Assembly: GCA_951799405.1 (NCBI GenBank)
Contig: OX637337.1
Span: 19,776,347 to 19,840,346, forward strand
Direction of reading: 5' to 3'
DNA: 64,000 nucleotides
Source of the DNA: Agapetus fuscipes
Taxonomy: Eukaryota; Arthropoda; Insecta; Trichoptera; Glossosomatidae
The position numbers and the translations under genes are program-made. The notes below the pieces were generated by a model that ran no database searches, was not told the DNA's origin, and saw only the letters and a list, made by a program, of their open reading frames with translations. This document shows, in pieces, positions 31,500 to 42,618 of this stretch (position 1 is the stretch's first letter; each line of letters begins with the position of its first letter).

Positions 31500-31920
31500 A
31501 AAATCTTCATCATCATCTTCTATAGGCAGAGCCTTGTTGTATCAGCCATCTGTCTCTGTCTGTTGCCATCCTCTTGAGATGTGAATAGAGACATCCATGA
31601 GCCGCTTCAAATCCTTGAAGTATGAAGTTATTGGGCGACCTCTTGTGCGTTGTCCTAAGATTTTGCCTTCAAAGATGTTGCTAAGAAAGGTGCTATGTCT
31701 AATTGAGTGCCCTATTAGCTTGGCTTTCCTCTTTAAAATATGATTTATCAGCTCTCTTCTTTCTTCTACGTCCCGCAACACCTTTTCGTTGGACTTCTTT
31801 TCGACCCATGATGTCTTGGACATTTTCCTCCATGTCCACATCTCGAATGCCTCCAGGCGGTCTTTCTCGTATTTTTGGATGGTCCAGGTTTCGCTACCAT
31901 ACAGTAAAATGCTCCAAATA
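31500..31920 (-). pseudogene. RTE-type reverse-transcriptase C-terminus
   Basis: Minus-strand frame: LLYGSETWTIQKYEKDRLEA, FEMWTWRKMSKTSW, ELINHILKRKAKLIGHSIR, IFEGKILGQRTRGRPITSYF, WQQTETDG, stop near 31540. This is the RTE/BovB-style C-terminal order (YGSETW, FEMWxWRRM, GHxxR, GxRxRGRP). No catalytic region. A related but decayed copy lies at 40150-40280. Confidence 0.85.
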
Positions 31921-32154
31921 AAAAAAAAATCTTATTGAATTTTTTTTTTTCATTTTAATTATACCACCCCATAGAAACTAATAAAAGTTAGGTCACATAA
32001 AGGGATACAACCAGTTTTCTTAGGTAAGTGTTAATCATTGAATAATCATTGAATACATGAAAGTGCGTTAAGAGATGTAAAACGAGTAGTTGAATGTCAT
32101 TGACAATCTTGTTTCTTAAAGGAAATTATCCAACGGACCAATTCTTGGGTATAT

Positions 32155-32425
32155 ACTTTTATTTTATTCCTATCGTCTACGCTATAAAATGTACTATAAT
32201 AAAGTCTGGTTTGTAATTTTAGACACTCTCTGAATTGTCAAAAAATATGTATTTTGTGTTCTTGGATATTTCTAATGAATTTTACTTTCATTTTATTTCT
32301 ATCGTGTACCTACGCTATAAAATATACAATAATAGAAAGTCAGGTTTGTAATTTTAGACACCTTCTGAATTGTCAACAAATAGGTATGTATTTTGGGTTC
32401 TTGGGTATTTCCAATGAATTTTATC
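32155..32425. repeat. About 130-bp tandem duplication
   Basis: TATCGTCTACGCTATAAAAT, TTTGTAATTTTAGACAC, TGAATTGTCAA and a TGTTCTTGG block all occur twice in the same order, offset by about 129-135 bp. The second copy has small insertions. Confidence 0.8.
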
Positions 32426-32604
32426 ATGTTTTGTATTCAACAAACATTGAATACAAATATTTCAACGTGATTTTGCACGTATAAATATCACTCAAGTACA
32501 TCCAATTCAGTTTAGCCAACATTCTACCAAAAATCTGCAATCTACGCTTTAGCCACTGCTTCCTAGGGACGCATATCTCAGTTTTTACCAGATTACTGCA
32601 AAAA

Positions 32605-32755
32605 TGTAAAACGACGTTCAAACTCAACAACAGCGTTTCCATAAAAGTGTACTGAAGCAAAAACACTCACCAGATGAACCATTTCAGTATCCATACACTT
32701 TTTGTGAAAACATTTTAGTTGGGTTTCAATATGATATTTACACTTGGATTACCAA
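32605..32755. repeat. Hairpin (HP) element copy
   Basis: Arms CAAACTCAACAACAGCGTTTCC and TGTGAAAACATTTTAGTTGGGT, centre ACTCACCAGATGAACC, then ATTTACACTTGGATTACC. Confidence 0.75.
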
Positions 32756-32764
32756 AAAAAAACA

Positions 32765-32900
32765 TGTACAATTCAACTACAGCGTTAACCAAAAAGCGTA
32801 TGGATTCTAAAACTCTCACTAGAAGCGTTGTTTCAGTCTCCGTACACTTTTGGTGAAATGTTGTAGTTGAGATTCAGTGAGTGTTTTATACTCGGGGTAC
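32765..32900. repeat. Hairpin (HP) element copy, best hairpin
   Basis: Left arm CAACTACAGCGTTAACCAAAA pairs with right arm TTTTGGTGAAATGTTGTAGTTG across a CTCACTAGAAGCGTTG centre; the right terminus is TTTTATACTCGGGGTA. It lies directly behind another HP copy. Confidence 0.8.
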
Positions 32901-33209
32901 AGATTACCCCAAAAATATAACGGCATAAATTTGGAAATATAACAAGGAGGGACGGAGAGAAAATTTCCCACTGCATTATTAACGTGTTTACCGCGAGGCC
33001 ATATTTTCATGAAATATAAATGTACAGGCATTCTTATAAATATTTAGATGTTGTGTATTTTTTTTTGCTTTTACAAGAGATACCGCTGCTGCAAAAAAAA
33101 ACATGGAAAATTTTACCACCCTGTAGTGACCTGATTATAAATTTGATTAAATGTAACGAAGTCAGAAGTTATTTCAAATTTTGGATTTTTATTTCGATGG
33201 TTTTTGTTT

Positions 33210-33310
33210 ACTTATAGGTAGGTATGAGGCTGACCAACTTTAAAACGAATCATGTAAAAAGAAACGATTTACTTGTATGTATCTTTGCCATGTTTCAAGA
33301 GAACGTGGTA
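33210..33310 (+). repeat. TTAGA element 5' part
   Basis: ACTTATAGGTAGGTATGAGGCTGACC is followed by diverged sequence up to TTTCAAGAGAACG. The 3' half is missing, replaced by repeat Y. Confidence 0.6.
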
Positions 33311-33329
33311 AAAGTCGTATTTTGGACAC

Positions 33330-33505
33330 AAAAGGAACAGTTAGACATGTATCACGCCTCTGACTTAGTGGTTCTTGTTTTATCGTACCGTTGTTTTTAA
33401 CTTTACGGGAGGGTCTTTTAACACTTAGGAAAATATACTTATATACGTACGTGTGCTGTAGGTACTTCTCACGCGTGCATCTAGGACGGCTAAAAAGAGG
33501 GTTGT
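33330..33505 (+). repeat. Dispersed repeat Y (unclassified)
   Basis: Shares an ordered set of blocks with 62280-62440: CACGCCTCTGACTTAGTGG / CACGCCTCTGACATAGAGG, CGTACCGTTG, TTTACGGGA, CGTGTGCTGTAGGTACTTCT and CAGGACGG-like ends. Class unknown. Confidence 0.55.
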
Positions 33506-33711
33506 AGCATACGTATTTGCTTTTGGGCGTGCATGAAGTGCTAATCTTATTCTTTATACATACATACGCGCAAGTTAAATTATAGTTTATATTATAAAAA
33601 ATATATGACAGTAATGTATTTTTTTAAACAAAATTTTGTATCCTCGATTTCATTCGTTATATCGTAAATACCTAGAGTGTGTAATTATTCTCTGGACACA
33701 AAGTATATAAC

Positions 33712-33850
33712 TCTACGTTTAACTTAACAATAGCGTATTAGGAAAAATAATGAGTGCTAAAACAGCACCTCTCGTGAGCGTTTTAATTCACATACATTTC
33801 AGGTAAACCGCATAGAATTTTATACTTGGTGTATTGGTTCACCTACTTGC
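33712..33850. repeat. Hairpin (HP) element copy
   Basis: Arms TTTAACTTAACAATAGCGT and GGTAAACCGCATAGAATTTT, centre CTCTCGTGAGCG, then TTTTATACTTGGTGTA. Confidence 0.6.
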
Positions 33851-34133
33851 TCTTTGTGTGGGATTTTTGGTTTCTTCAGAATTTGCTGACGTCATCGTAT
33901 ATTTATTTCTCGACTCCAAAGACGTATTTCTTCTTTCCCTCTAGTTGCAAGGTGGCACATAAATTTAAAGCATTGACCGCTTTCTGTCTCGTAAGATAAA
34001 AAAGATAAAAAATATGTTCTCATTTTATCCTTACTAAGCTTACGATTTTTGTACGGAATTTGCTGTTTTTTTTTATATTTGTATTTTGTGTAAAAAACAC
34101 AACCTACTTCAAGAATAATTGGCAATCTAATCT

Positions 34134-34407
34134 AATCTAATCTAAGTTGCAAAGACATGTTACATTGGGGATTTACATTATAATATGCATTCTCACAAGC
34201 AGACACGTACAAGTTCGCGTTTGCACATGCCGCATGTGAACCTACAACATAAAAGCCCAAATCTAAAATGGACATACACCCTGCAACTCTTCCCGTCCTT
34301 CCCTGAAACAGGGGTGACATTGGCAAAGTGAACTATTTTTTACAGCATGGGTAGTCAGCCACATACCAACCTATAAGTCAAGGAACCTAACCTATAAGTC
34401 AAGGAAC
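34134..34407 (-). repeat. TTAGA element copy with duplicated 5' end
   Basis: Full minus-strand copy with an (AATCT)n tail at 34134-34143. At its 5' boundary the motif CCTATAAGTCAAGGAAC occurs twice in tandem (34370-34386, 34391-34407). Confidence 0.85.
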
Positions 34408-34434
34408 AAAGTAATATATAATTATCTTTATATG

Positions 34435-34655
34435 TATAGGCGCGAACCCCATTAAGCACCTTCCACTCTCAGCACCATTAGGCCCAAGGACACGAAGACT
34501 AAAAATGCAATGGATGGACGATGTCAGATGCAGCCAAGGCGACCATACGTGACTGGAGAGCAAAGGCGATGGGCAGGTGAAACTGAAGAATCTATGTAGA
34601 TTCATCCAAGCCCACCTAGGGCGGTCAAGCTCATGATGATGATAATGATATCCTC
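34435..34655 (+). pseudogene. LINE C-terminal remnant with ATG-repeat tail
   Basis: RLKMQWMDDVR, then frame-broken residues like TWLESKGDGQ, and a tail of GATGAT units (34630-34650). The WMDDVR pattern belongs to RTE-like LINE C-termini and is interrupted by stops and frameshifts. Confidence 0.5.
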
Positions 34656-34792
34656 TGATAATAGGCGGATAAAGTCCGATAGATTATGTCTATAGTCACA
34701 CTCGTATAATAGTGAACCTATTTGTGATTCACAAGAAGATCTAGTTTAACAGCCCGACCGGGATACGATCCGTCTAGGGGTAGTAGGGTATT

Positions 34793-34965
34793 TTTATCTC
34801 GTTCGCACCTGTACCCCGAGTATAAAAATTCACGTTGAACCTCAGCCACAGCGTTCAATCAAAAGTTTTTAACACACAAAAACGCTCACTAGATGTGCTT
34901 TCTTAGTTTCTCCACAATTTTTGAAACTCTACGGTTGAGCTTAAACTTATATTGCATGGAATCTT
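34793..34965. repeat. Hairpin (HP) element copy with left terminus
   Basis: Begins TACCCCGAGTATAAAA (the inverse of the right terminus elsewhere), then AACCTCAGCCACAGCGTTCAA, centre GCTCACTAGATGTGC, and opposite arm ACTCTACGGTTGAGCTT. Confidence 0.75.
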
Positions 34966-35084
34966 CGTCAACAATGAAGCGAGGCGTGCGCGTGAATTTA
35001 AAGAATTTTCCTTCTCAGAAAAGCACTCTTCAATATTCCTTATCGGCAGAAATATGTTCTAGTACCTAAAGCAGACAATTTTGC

Positions 35085-35205
35085 GTCAGCGTTCGCCAAA
35101 AAAAATAACAAACTAAAGCTTTACCTAGGGGCGCTGCTTTAGTTGAAATACACTTTTTCTTTAATGCTTAGGTTGAGTTTTATCCAAACGTGTTTTACTT
35201 GGAGT
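35085..35205. repeat. Hairpin (HP) element copy
   Basis: TGCGTCAGCGTTCGCCAAAA opposite TTAATGCTTAGGTTGAGTTTT, with a CTTACCTAGGGGCGCTG-like centre and TTTTACTTGGAGTATA end. Confidence 0.55.
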
Positions 35206-35617
35206 ATATATATATTCTCACACGTTTAGCAAGACCAGATAGGAACAGCCAAAAAAAATTGCCAGATTTTTCTGATCATAGGAAATTGACGGTGCTTTAC
35301 TTAGTTAGTTTTAAACAAATGATTTCTAGATTCTCGACATTTATGATAAATCTAGATTTATGTGTCGCCCAAGAAAGAAATTTAAGCGCCCCATGAATGT
35401 CTTCTCCTATTCACAACTCAAGAGGATGACGACCAATAGAGACAAAATATCGTTTCCTTAGCGCTTGTTTGTCACATCATATAACAAAGGTAATTTCACA
35501 TGAGCAATGTTTGTAAGCGTACTTGACGTTTTTCAGGAACTCCACACTTCGTGTTTTTAGATAAACTCATGAGTTGCTTAAATAAAAATATTAATTTTCT
35601 TCTTCGTTTTCTTCCAG

Positions 35618-35782
35618 TACGAGCTCCAGCTGACTGCAAGTGACAACCAGAAGGAAAATTCCACCACGGTTGTCATACATGTGAGAGACGTGAACGACCA
35701 CCCTCCTGTCTTTGAAAGGTCCACATATCGCACGCAGATCACTGAGGAAGACGACAGGAACCTTCCAAAAAAGATACTTCAG
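35618..35782 (+). CDS. CadN: Neural cadherin exon B
   Basis: Exactly 55 codons from YELQLTASDNQKENSTTV to NLPKKILQ. The acceptor is TTTTCTTCCAG and the donor CAG|GTAATT; both flanking introns are phase 0. It encodes the last strands of one cadherin repeat, the inter-repeat calcium linker DVNDHPPVF (residues 25-33) and the start of the next repeat including the acidic ITEEDD cluster (41-46). ENST is an N-glycosylation sequon. Together with exons A and C it forms an uninterrupted cadherin frame. Drosophila CadN is known to use mutually exclusive exons at several positions; only one version of this exon was seen in the window. Confidence 0.93.
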
Positions 35783-36780
35783 GTAATTTTAGCGATTTTT
35801 TTATTAAATAAACCGTGTGGGCAAGACAAGACAAATTACAGTAAATCTATAGATTCTATAGCCTTTCTGAGAGTGCTGCAAAGTTGTTGGTGTTGAAGAG
35901 ATGACCATTGATGTCCTGGTTCTTCGTAACAGAAGTGTTAGCTGCTAATTGTTTTGTTGCCTATGTTTCTCTTCTCTTTTGAAGGAAGTATTTTGGCAGC
36001 GTAGACGCTTAAAATAAGGATCCAGAATACCTATTAAAGTGCCGCATAGACTCTCGTTTTGGATCCAAGTTAAGTAAATCCTGTTTAAAAAATAAGAGCA
36101 CTTGTATAGACCTACATCTAATAGTTCAGCGAATCCATGTTAAAAGTTACATCGTATAAGTTTAAGATTGTCATGGTGATCGCCGTCCTTCGATATGTCC
36201 CTACCCGGCTTAAACTGAACGTGATGAAAATCGCAAATAATGTCACCATCTTGTAAAATGACACTTTTGATAGTAAAATGCAAAGACGAATCGCGAAACT
36301 TTAGAAGTACATAATTTGTTGAAGAACAGCAAAATAATACACGTTGATTTAAGCAGTTTCAAGGCCCTATTGAGCTTTAAAACAAAAGTATGTTTGGATT
36401 CTTTTTGAACCGCAAAAAATATATTTACATTTTCCTTAAAATAAAAATTAAAATTAAATAGCCTTATGAGAGAATTATACAACTGAATCGTAAAGGCCTT
36501 AATACCATTATAAACGTAACTAAAGTTATTTAGGTAAAAAGTCGTAAAACGGACGCTGGGCGTTTTTCTTTCGTGCATTTAAAAAGTTGTCAAAAGCATC
36601 AGGAAGTAATATCGAAAGGAAATTGAGGATATTATCAAAGAAGGTTTGAACTATTTTTAGAATTGTATGAAAAATCGAATTTAAGCCTTTCAAACTTCTC
36701 ATTCAGGTGTTTTAAACCATTCTGATGGCATTTTATTGAAAAGAAGCAGAATGTTTAATTTGGATTTAATTTGCAAAGTC
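35783..36780. other. Unclassified intronic sequence
   Basis: No repeat family or gene is recognised. A 111-codon minus-strand frame at 36243-36578 has no motif and is judged chance. Confidence 0.4.
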
Positions 36781-36781
36781 C

Positions 36782-37015
36782 GGTCGAAATCTCAGTTGCT
36801 AGAGTGCATGCATTCTATGCCAAGGGCTAGGGGTGGCATGGCTCACTCAACTTTCCCAATAAATGAGAACCAGCCTCCTTGGGAGGGGGGAAACCCCAAC
36901 TTCAACTAAAATGGTTGGCGTAAGGCCGGTTACCTTACCTATAAAAAAAGGCTTCTACACGCTACATGCGACCACCTAAAAGAAACTGCACAATATGTGC
37001 AGCTCGATAATAAGT
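36782..37015 (+). repeat. Diverged SINE-B copy
   Basis: Head TCTCAGTTGCTAGAGTGCATG, body AATGAGAACCAGCC, GGCGTAAGGCCGG and ACATGCGACC. The B box has decayed and the middle is deleted. Confidence 0.7.
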
Positions 37016-37029
37016 ACCTAATGCTGGAA

Positions 37030-37152
37030 ACAATTCATACAAAAAAAATGCTTTAAATAATAAAGCGAAATAAAAAACAAAGTTTTTCTTCGCGAATTCA
37101 GTTTAATATCTCGAGCGCTTTCGGAGTGTTAACACACCATTTTCAAGTGAAC
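37030..37152 (-). ncRNA. One-armed HHR element with variant hammerhead
   Basis: Minus strand (37146 downward): TTGAAAA in place of CTGANGA, an extra T, stem II GGTGTG...ACACTCC with one T-T mismatch, GAAA, palindromic stem III AGCGCT, H17 = C, then GAGATATT. C3 has become U and G8 has become A, a paired change also present at 43549-43555. The single arm is 37030-37110. Confidence 0.6.
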
Positions 37153-37189
37153 AACTTAATTTTTACTCACATTGTTTTTATGTTTGCTT

Positions 37190-37505
37190 TATTAATAGCT
37201 CAGGTGGTAGAGTGCTTGCATTCCACGCCGAAAGCTCGGGTTCGAATCCCACCGAGGGTGTCAGAAATGATTTCCCGTTTCGGTGTTTATTTCAAACCCC
37301 AAAATAAAATACCGGCAAGGTTTACTCAGCCTTCACAAGAAATGAGTACCAGCACCCTCGGGAGCTGGGAAACCTCCACTTCAACTGAAGCGGTTGGCGT
37401 AAGACCGGCCCCCTTACCTGTAAAAATAAATAGGTTCAACTCGCCACATGCGACCCCTTCGGGGATAACGCGGCAAGAAGTTACACTATATGTGTAGCTT
37501 AGTTT
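37190..37505 (+). mobile_element. SINE-B, best copy
   Basis: A tRNA-derived head has A box TAGCTCAGGTGG and B box GGTTCGAATCCC (37198-37250). The body contains TCAGAAATGATTTCCC, ACCGGCAAGGTTTACTCAGCC, GGGAGCTGGGAAACC, ACATGCGACCCCTTCGGGG. The 3' end is CACTATATGTGTAGCTTAGTT. It is non-coding and dependent on a LINE for mobility. The overlapping 123-codon frame is a by-product. Confidence 0.85.
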
Positions 37506-37984
37506 TAAAATATTGTCAAACCCTTCAATTCCTACATTTACTTATAAACATGAAATAACATTTGATGAATAAATAAATACGTCAACGCCAACCAACTTCA
37601 ATATCAACAAAGAATCCTTGAATATGCGAAAAAAGAAAAACATTTCTTTATACGAGCCATTCGTTCCATTCTATTTCGCTTCTGCACTACACACTCTCGT
37701 CAATCATCCCGCGTTTCTGGGTAGGTATCGAGCACCGGCGGACAATAGAAAAGTAGCTCTGCTCTGCCTGTAGCTGACTACCATTGACTGGGGTTTATTG
37801 GAATCTTCCAGAACGATCTCCCCCCATAAACTAACAGCCCCTGGTGATATACGGGCAGCCGAAAAAATAACATCTCCGCCTTAACAGGAAATCTTTAAAA
37901 AAATATCAAGATAACATTTGTTGATCTACATTCAAAGCAGTGGATGCCATTTAGATGAGATTTGTGTGAATCTAATTATAATAA

Positions 37985-38085
37985 TGGTATGAGGCTGACC
38001 ACCCATACTATAAAAATGGTTCCCTTTGCCAATGTCACCACTGTACTGTAACTGTAACAAAAGTGGCAGGGGTTATGTTCATTTT
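37985..38085 (+). repeat. TTAGA element 5' part
   Basis: ATGGTATGAGGCTGACCACCC, ACTATAAAAATGGTTCCC and a decayed GTCACC...GGCAGGGGTTATG core. The copy stops after the core. Confidence 0.7.
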
Positions 38086-38560
38086 CTTATATAACGATGA
38101 GGGCTCTTTTTGAAGCATTAAAAAACTACTTGGACCCTGGTTATTATCTTATGCTTATTACATGCTCAATTATATATGTGTAAAACTTAAGGGTCAATTT
38201 ATTTTAGTTCAAACACGCTAGTCCAAAGAACCAACTTGATCCGCTTGGCCATAACGCCGACATGACCATTGACCAAGTCTCAAATCTTGGGTCATCTATT
38301 TTTAAATGAATCATGGATCATTTAATAAATAAAGATTATGCTTAGGTATCCAACCGAAATTCATATTGTTCGTTAAAGTCACTATAAGTAAAAAAAGTTT
38401 GTTAGAAAACACATATTTTTTATTGTCTTTTACCTACCTACTGTCGCATTATGATACTGAATAAAATGACTAGCTCCCCTATAATAAAGCGTTGCATAAA
38501 ATCACCCAGATAGATTATATCGAAAAAATGTATGAAAACTAAATCACTCTCCAGGGAGTA

Positions 38561-38985
38561 ATCTATAATAATAATCTATAATCTAAGTTGCAAGGATATA
38601 TTCATTTAAAGCTCTCAGATGTATGCCCACAAACCAACAAGTGTAGTTCGCGCTTACAAATGCTGAATGTGTACTTACAAATAAAATCCAAACCTCAAAT
38701 GAACATAAGCCCCACAACTTTTGCCGACCTTCCCTGAAACAGGGGTGACATTGGCAAAGTGAACCATTTTTTACATTATGGGTGGTCAGCCTCATACCAA
38801 CCTATAAGTCAAGGAATATGAATAATAAATTACATTTAAATATAAAAAAGAACAAAACCCTACAAAGAAATCTATACAAAAAAAGTCAAAATTTTCCTAT
38901 GCAAGAAATGTAGCAAATGAATACACCAACATTAGAAATCAACATTGCAGATTAGCCGCCACTTCTTCCTGTCCTTGGATACTTG
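38561..38985 (-). mobile_element. 5'-truncated RTE-like LINE 3' end
   Basis: On the minus strand, the end of the ORF (about 38985-38940, matching the RKKWR region) and 3' UTR (TTGTATAGATTT block) precede a TTAGA element of the TCTGAGAGCTTT subfamily with a short TTATAGA-type tail. Confidence 0.8.
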
Positions 38986-39059
38986 CTAGAATGAAATCTA
39001 GCTGAGACGCACGTACACTCCTAGCTAGAATGATATCTTACTAAAATTGTACAGGATGA

Positions 39060-39165
39060 AATCCAACTTACTGAAAGCTGTGAGTGCCATCGTATATTCC
39101 ATACATTTTTTATTTACGCAATCGAAGTGAGATTTACTTAATGTTTTACACTCGGAGTATTTTAC
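39060..39165. repeat. Hairpin (HP) element half
   Basis: GAAAGCTGTGAGTGCCATCG, TTACGCAATCGAAGTGAGATTT and TTTTACACTCGGAGTA are the right half of the family. Confidence 0.5.
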
Positions 39166-39794
39166 GTACAAAAGCAGGAGAGAAAAAATACAAAAATAAT
39201 AAACACAGAAAAATATTGTATTCGACTTGAAAATACAGTTTTGTTGTTTCTTTTTAATTCAGCAGCATTGTATTTAACGAATAGTCTACGTTATCTAACG
39301 CTTTTTGATCTCGGCGCAGTTTTCCGAGAATCGTGGGGAAATCTTGTTTACAGAGTTTTTATTTTTTTACCTTCGATTTGATTAAATTGCAAAAGTGGAA
39401 GCAACATAAATAATACAGTTTGTATCGGGTCGGCGGGCATCTATATCTCAAAATATTTATTTCAAGATTTCTTATGAACTCGCCCATGTAATTTATTCCA
39501 GTTTTTATTTATTGTTTCCATGTTTTTATTTATTTTAGGTGAACCTTGTTTATAAGGATCACTCATAGAGAATATGAATGACCTTATTTTGGAACATTTA
39601 AGTGTATAGAACCAAAGGCAGAAATCTAGCAATCTCGCGAAAATAAGATTAATTTGAAGACACATAAAAAATTCAGGTTCTCTATTTATGCATGTTTATC
39701 TCGTTTTCAATTTAAATCTAGATTACTACCTTTGATTTCTAACGCGTCATATTGAAGTTTTCTTATTTTAAGGTTACTTTACAAATGTAGATCA

Positions 39795-39975
39795 ATAATC
39801 TATGTTGCAAATATTCATATATGAACATTTAAGATTTACATTCTATGTACGCCCAAAGGCAAACACGTGAAAGCTTGCGCTACACTTCACGCATGTTCAC
39901 TTTCAACTATTGCAGCTTTTCCCTGAAACGGGGTGTCAATGTCAAAAGTGTCCACTTTATAGCTGAAAGGTCAAG
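39795..39975 (-). repeat. Diverged TTAGA element copy
   Basis: Minus-strand copy with AATCTATGTTGCAAATA, CGCCCAAAGGCAAACACGTG and the TTCCCTGAAACGGGGTG core. Confidence 0.65.
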
Positions 39976-40149
39976 GTCTGACCTGTATTAAAAATAAACA
40001 GCAATGGTTTAATCAAAAGGCGATCTTTGATCCTGAGTGTAGAGATGGCAGTTAAATAAAATTAATCTTTCTTGGAAGAACCTATTTCTGGTAAAAAAAA
40101 ATTGGTAAATTACATAACTCTTGACAAATTTTTATGAAAAATAAACTTT

Positions 40150-40280
40150 TTTTTTTGTCTGCCATCTGTCTGTATTCAGATATCCATGAACCGCTTCAAA
40201 TCCTGTAAATATGAAGTTCTCATTCGCCTTCCCAAGATTTTTCTTTTAAAGATGCTTTGTCAAATTGAGTGTTTTAGTTT
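40150..40280 (-). pseudogene. RTE-type LINE remnant
   Basis: TCCATGAACCGCTTCAAATCCT and adjoining blocks match, in the same order, 31590-31710 of the RTE-type fragment. The frame is broken. Confidence 0.6.
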
Positions 40281-40922
40281 TACAGTATTCGTAATAATCA
40301 GTAAAACTATAACTGTTATTTTAATATGTCCGACAAGTTACTTCAAGTTGCATACATATGTTTTAGGTAGTATTACATTTTTGTAAAACTCCGTTACATT
40401 ATACAAATTAAAATTGATGTATCTAATTGAAACAGATCCTGAAAAGAGCGGCCAAATTTGCGAATTTTTATTTTGGCCGCTAAGTAATTGAATTTATTCT
40501 GACTGAGTGCAAAGCCGTAGAATTTCCCATTTAATAATATCTTATATTCAAATTGCTTTCCTTCGTTTTTCACAAAAAATCACGGTACATTTTGGGAAAT
40601 TTAGTGTAAACTGTAACTCATTGCTAAATTTGGCATTTTTATTTAAAAACATTGATGTTTATTTAAACAACAAAGCAATTAATTTATGAACATAAATTTG
40701 AAAGCTCTCGTAATGCAGACACCCAGATTTCTTTCACTTGGTTAGTCCAGTGATTTGTAATACTTTTTCTACATCTTGTTACATCACAAAAGACGCACAT
40801 AAAGAAACAACTAAAAAAATTTAAAAAAGGCGCGGTTGGCCAACAGGTGAATAGTCTACAACAAGAGAAAGAAGAAAAAAATAAACAAAGATAGTTGGAC
40901 AATGATCAGACTAAAAAAAATC
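40281..40922. other. Unclassified intronic sequence
   Basis: Nothing recognised. Confidence 0.35.
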
Positions 40923-41385
40923 CGATCGAGAGCTCAGTTAGTAGAACGTTAGCGTTCAACGTCAGAAAGCTAGGGCGCGATGCTACCTAGACTTTCAGAA
41001 GTGATTTCTGGTGTTGGTGCTTACTTTAAATCCGATATCGTTGTTGTAAAATCCAGTAGCAAAATTTTACTCCCCTTTCACTCTGACTATTATCATTTAC
41101 ATAAACTCCCCTCGATTGCGTAGATAAAAAATAAAAAATCTACCCTGACACTTATAGTAAATGATGTACTTTTTTTTCGATTTACGCAATTAAGAGGAAT
41201 TTACTCATTATTTTATGCTCGGGGTTCTTGACAAGAAATGAATAACTACCCCCTTGGAAGCAAGAAAACTTCTTCAAATTTTGGGGTTAGTGTAAGGCTG
41301 ACTTCCTTACTTGTGAAAAAAACAAGTTATTCTCACCACATGCGATCTCTACGGAGATGAAGTTGCTTCATTTTAAATAGACTTT
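40923..41385 (+). repeat. SINE-B copy split by a hairpin element
   Basis: The head (GAGAGCTCAGTTAGTAGAACG, TTCAGAAGTGATTTCTGG) lies at 40928-41070 and the body end (CAAGAAATGAATAACTACCCCC, GTAAGGCTGACTTCC, ACATGCGATCTCTACGG) at 41230-41370. The HP element between them was inserted later. Confidence 0.7.
41075..41235. repeat. Hairpin (HP) element inside SINE-B
   Basis: AAACTCCCCTCGATTGCGTA is opposed by TTACGCAATTAAGAGGAATTT; the right end is TTTTATGCTCGGGGT. Confidence 0.65.
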
Positions 41386-41682
41386 TTTTTTGTTTGACAT
41401 GACTATCGGAAGGTAAAATATGATAATGAAAACCCATCTCCATATGATTCGTATGTGATAAATGACAGCTTATTGTGCCCTGTGACAAATTGAAAAGTTC
41501 TTCGAGCATATGATATTCTACCTTATCCTCACCTATGTCAACACGAGAAAACTAACAAAGCCATTTGTAGCATTTCATGTCGAGGTAACGTAAAATATTA
41601 CAACTTTACAAGTACGTATAGGTATCCAAATTTCAGAAAAATATTCCGATCTGAATAAAGTACTCAAATAGGTATATTATTT

Positions 41683-41893
41683 TATCTAAGTTGCAAAGGC
41701 ATAATTGGTATTTAAAAGGCTTAGGTTTATTTAATGTTCACGCTTAAACATGCTGTGTGTGTAAAAAAAAAACAAACCTCTTATGAATATAAGTCTTGCA
41801 ACTCCTGCCGCATTTCTTGGTTGGCATTGGCAAAAGTGAACCACGATTTTAGAGCATGTGGGTCAGCCTCATACCAACCTATTAGTCAAGGAA
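41683..41893 (-). repeat. TTAGA element copy
   Basis: Minus-strand copy with CTAAGTTGCAAAGGCATA at its 3' side and CATACCAACCTATTAGTCAAGG at its 5' side; the core is partly deleted. Confidence 0.75.
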
Positions 41894-42368
41894 CAGTTAT
41901 ATCAGATGACAAAATTCTGAGAATCTTACCTTATTTGAATATTTTTTTGTGTTGCATTTTACGTGATGTAGAATTACTTATTTTTAATAGATTTACAAGT
42001 ACCGCGGCTGTTTTGATGACAAAAGTAATCAAAAAGCAGAGAAATAGCTCTAAGCCCAACTAGTGTGCTAGCAAGGAAACAGAGCGCAGATGATGATGAT
42101 GATGATGAGTTGATGATTTCTTTATAGCGCCGTTTCGTGATGTAGTCACTCCAAGGGCGCTGGCGCAGGTGAGACAAGTTATTAATGTTCCATTTCTTCC
42201 AAAACAATTCCAATCAAAACCTTTTTTTTAGTTGTAAGAACACGTAAAACTTGACCATGCACCTAAACATTTACAATAGAGTAGAATATCTTTAGATTGT
42301 AGAATAACAAGCAATTACAAAATATCTTCTCAAACTATTGTTAACGTTTTTTTTTTTACCATTAGTTA

Positions 42369-42618
42369 GTTCCTTGACTTATAGGTTGGTATGCGGCTGA
42401 CCACCCATACTGTAAAAAATGGTTCACTTTGCCAATGTCACCCCTGTTTCAGGGAAGGACGGCAAGAGTTGCAGGGCTTATGTTCATTTGTGATTGGGTT
42501 TTTATATTGTAGGTCCACATGCGGCATGTGTTAGCGCGAAATTATACATGTCTGCTTGTGGGAATGTATTTAATATAAATCTAAAATGATATATATCTTT
42601 GCAGCTTAGATTAGATTA
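42369..42618 (+). repeat. TTAGA element copy
   Basis: A near-consensus full copy from TTCCTTGACTTATAGGTTGG to GCAGCTTAGATTAGATTAG. The flanks carry no LINE sequence, so the 5' edge is the recurrent boundary. Confidence 0.9.

Larger units (their letters stand above)
3965..35617 (+). other. CadN: CadN intron (about 31.7 kb, phase 0)
   Basis: The intron has a GTGAGA donor and a polypyrimidine-plus-CAG acceptor (TTTTCTTCCAG). No further cadherin coding block was seen inside it on reading. It contains the tRNA-Asn gene, LINE fragments, SINEs, TTAGA elements, hairpin elements and hammerhead-bearing palindromes listed separately. Confidence 0.85.

Noticed and set aside
37126..37497. 123-codon ORF and similar frames at 45143-45415 and 45512-45799
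   Set aside because: They are translations of SINE-B; frames are not conserved between copies.
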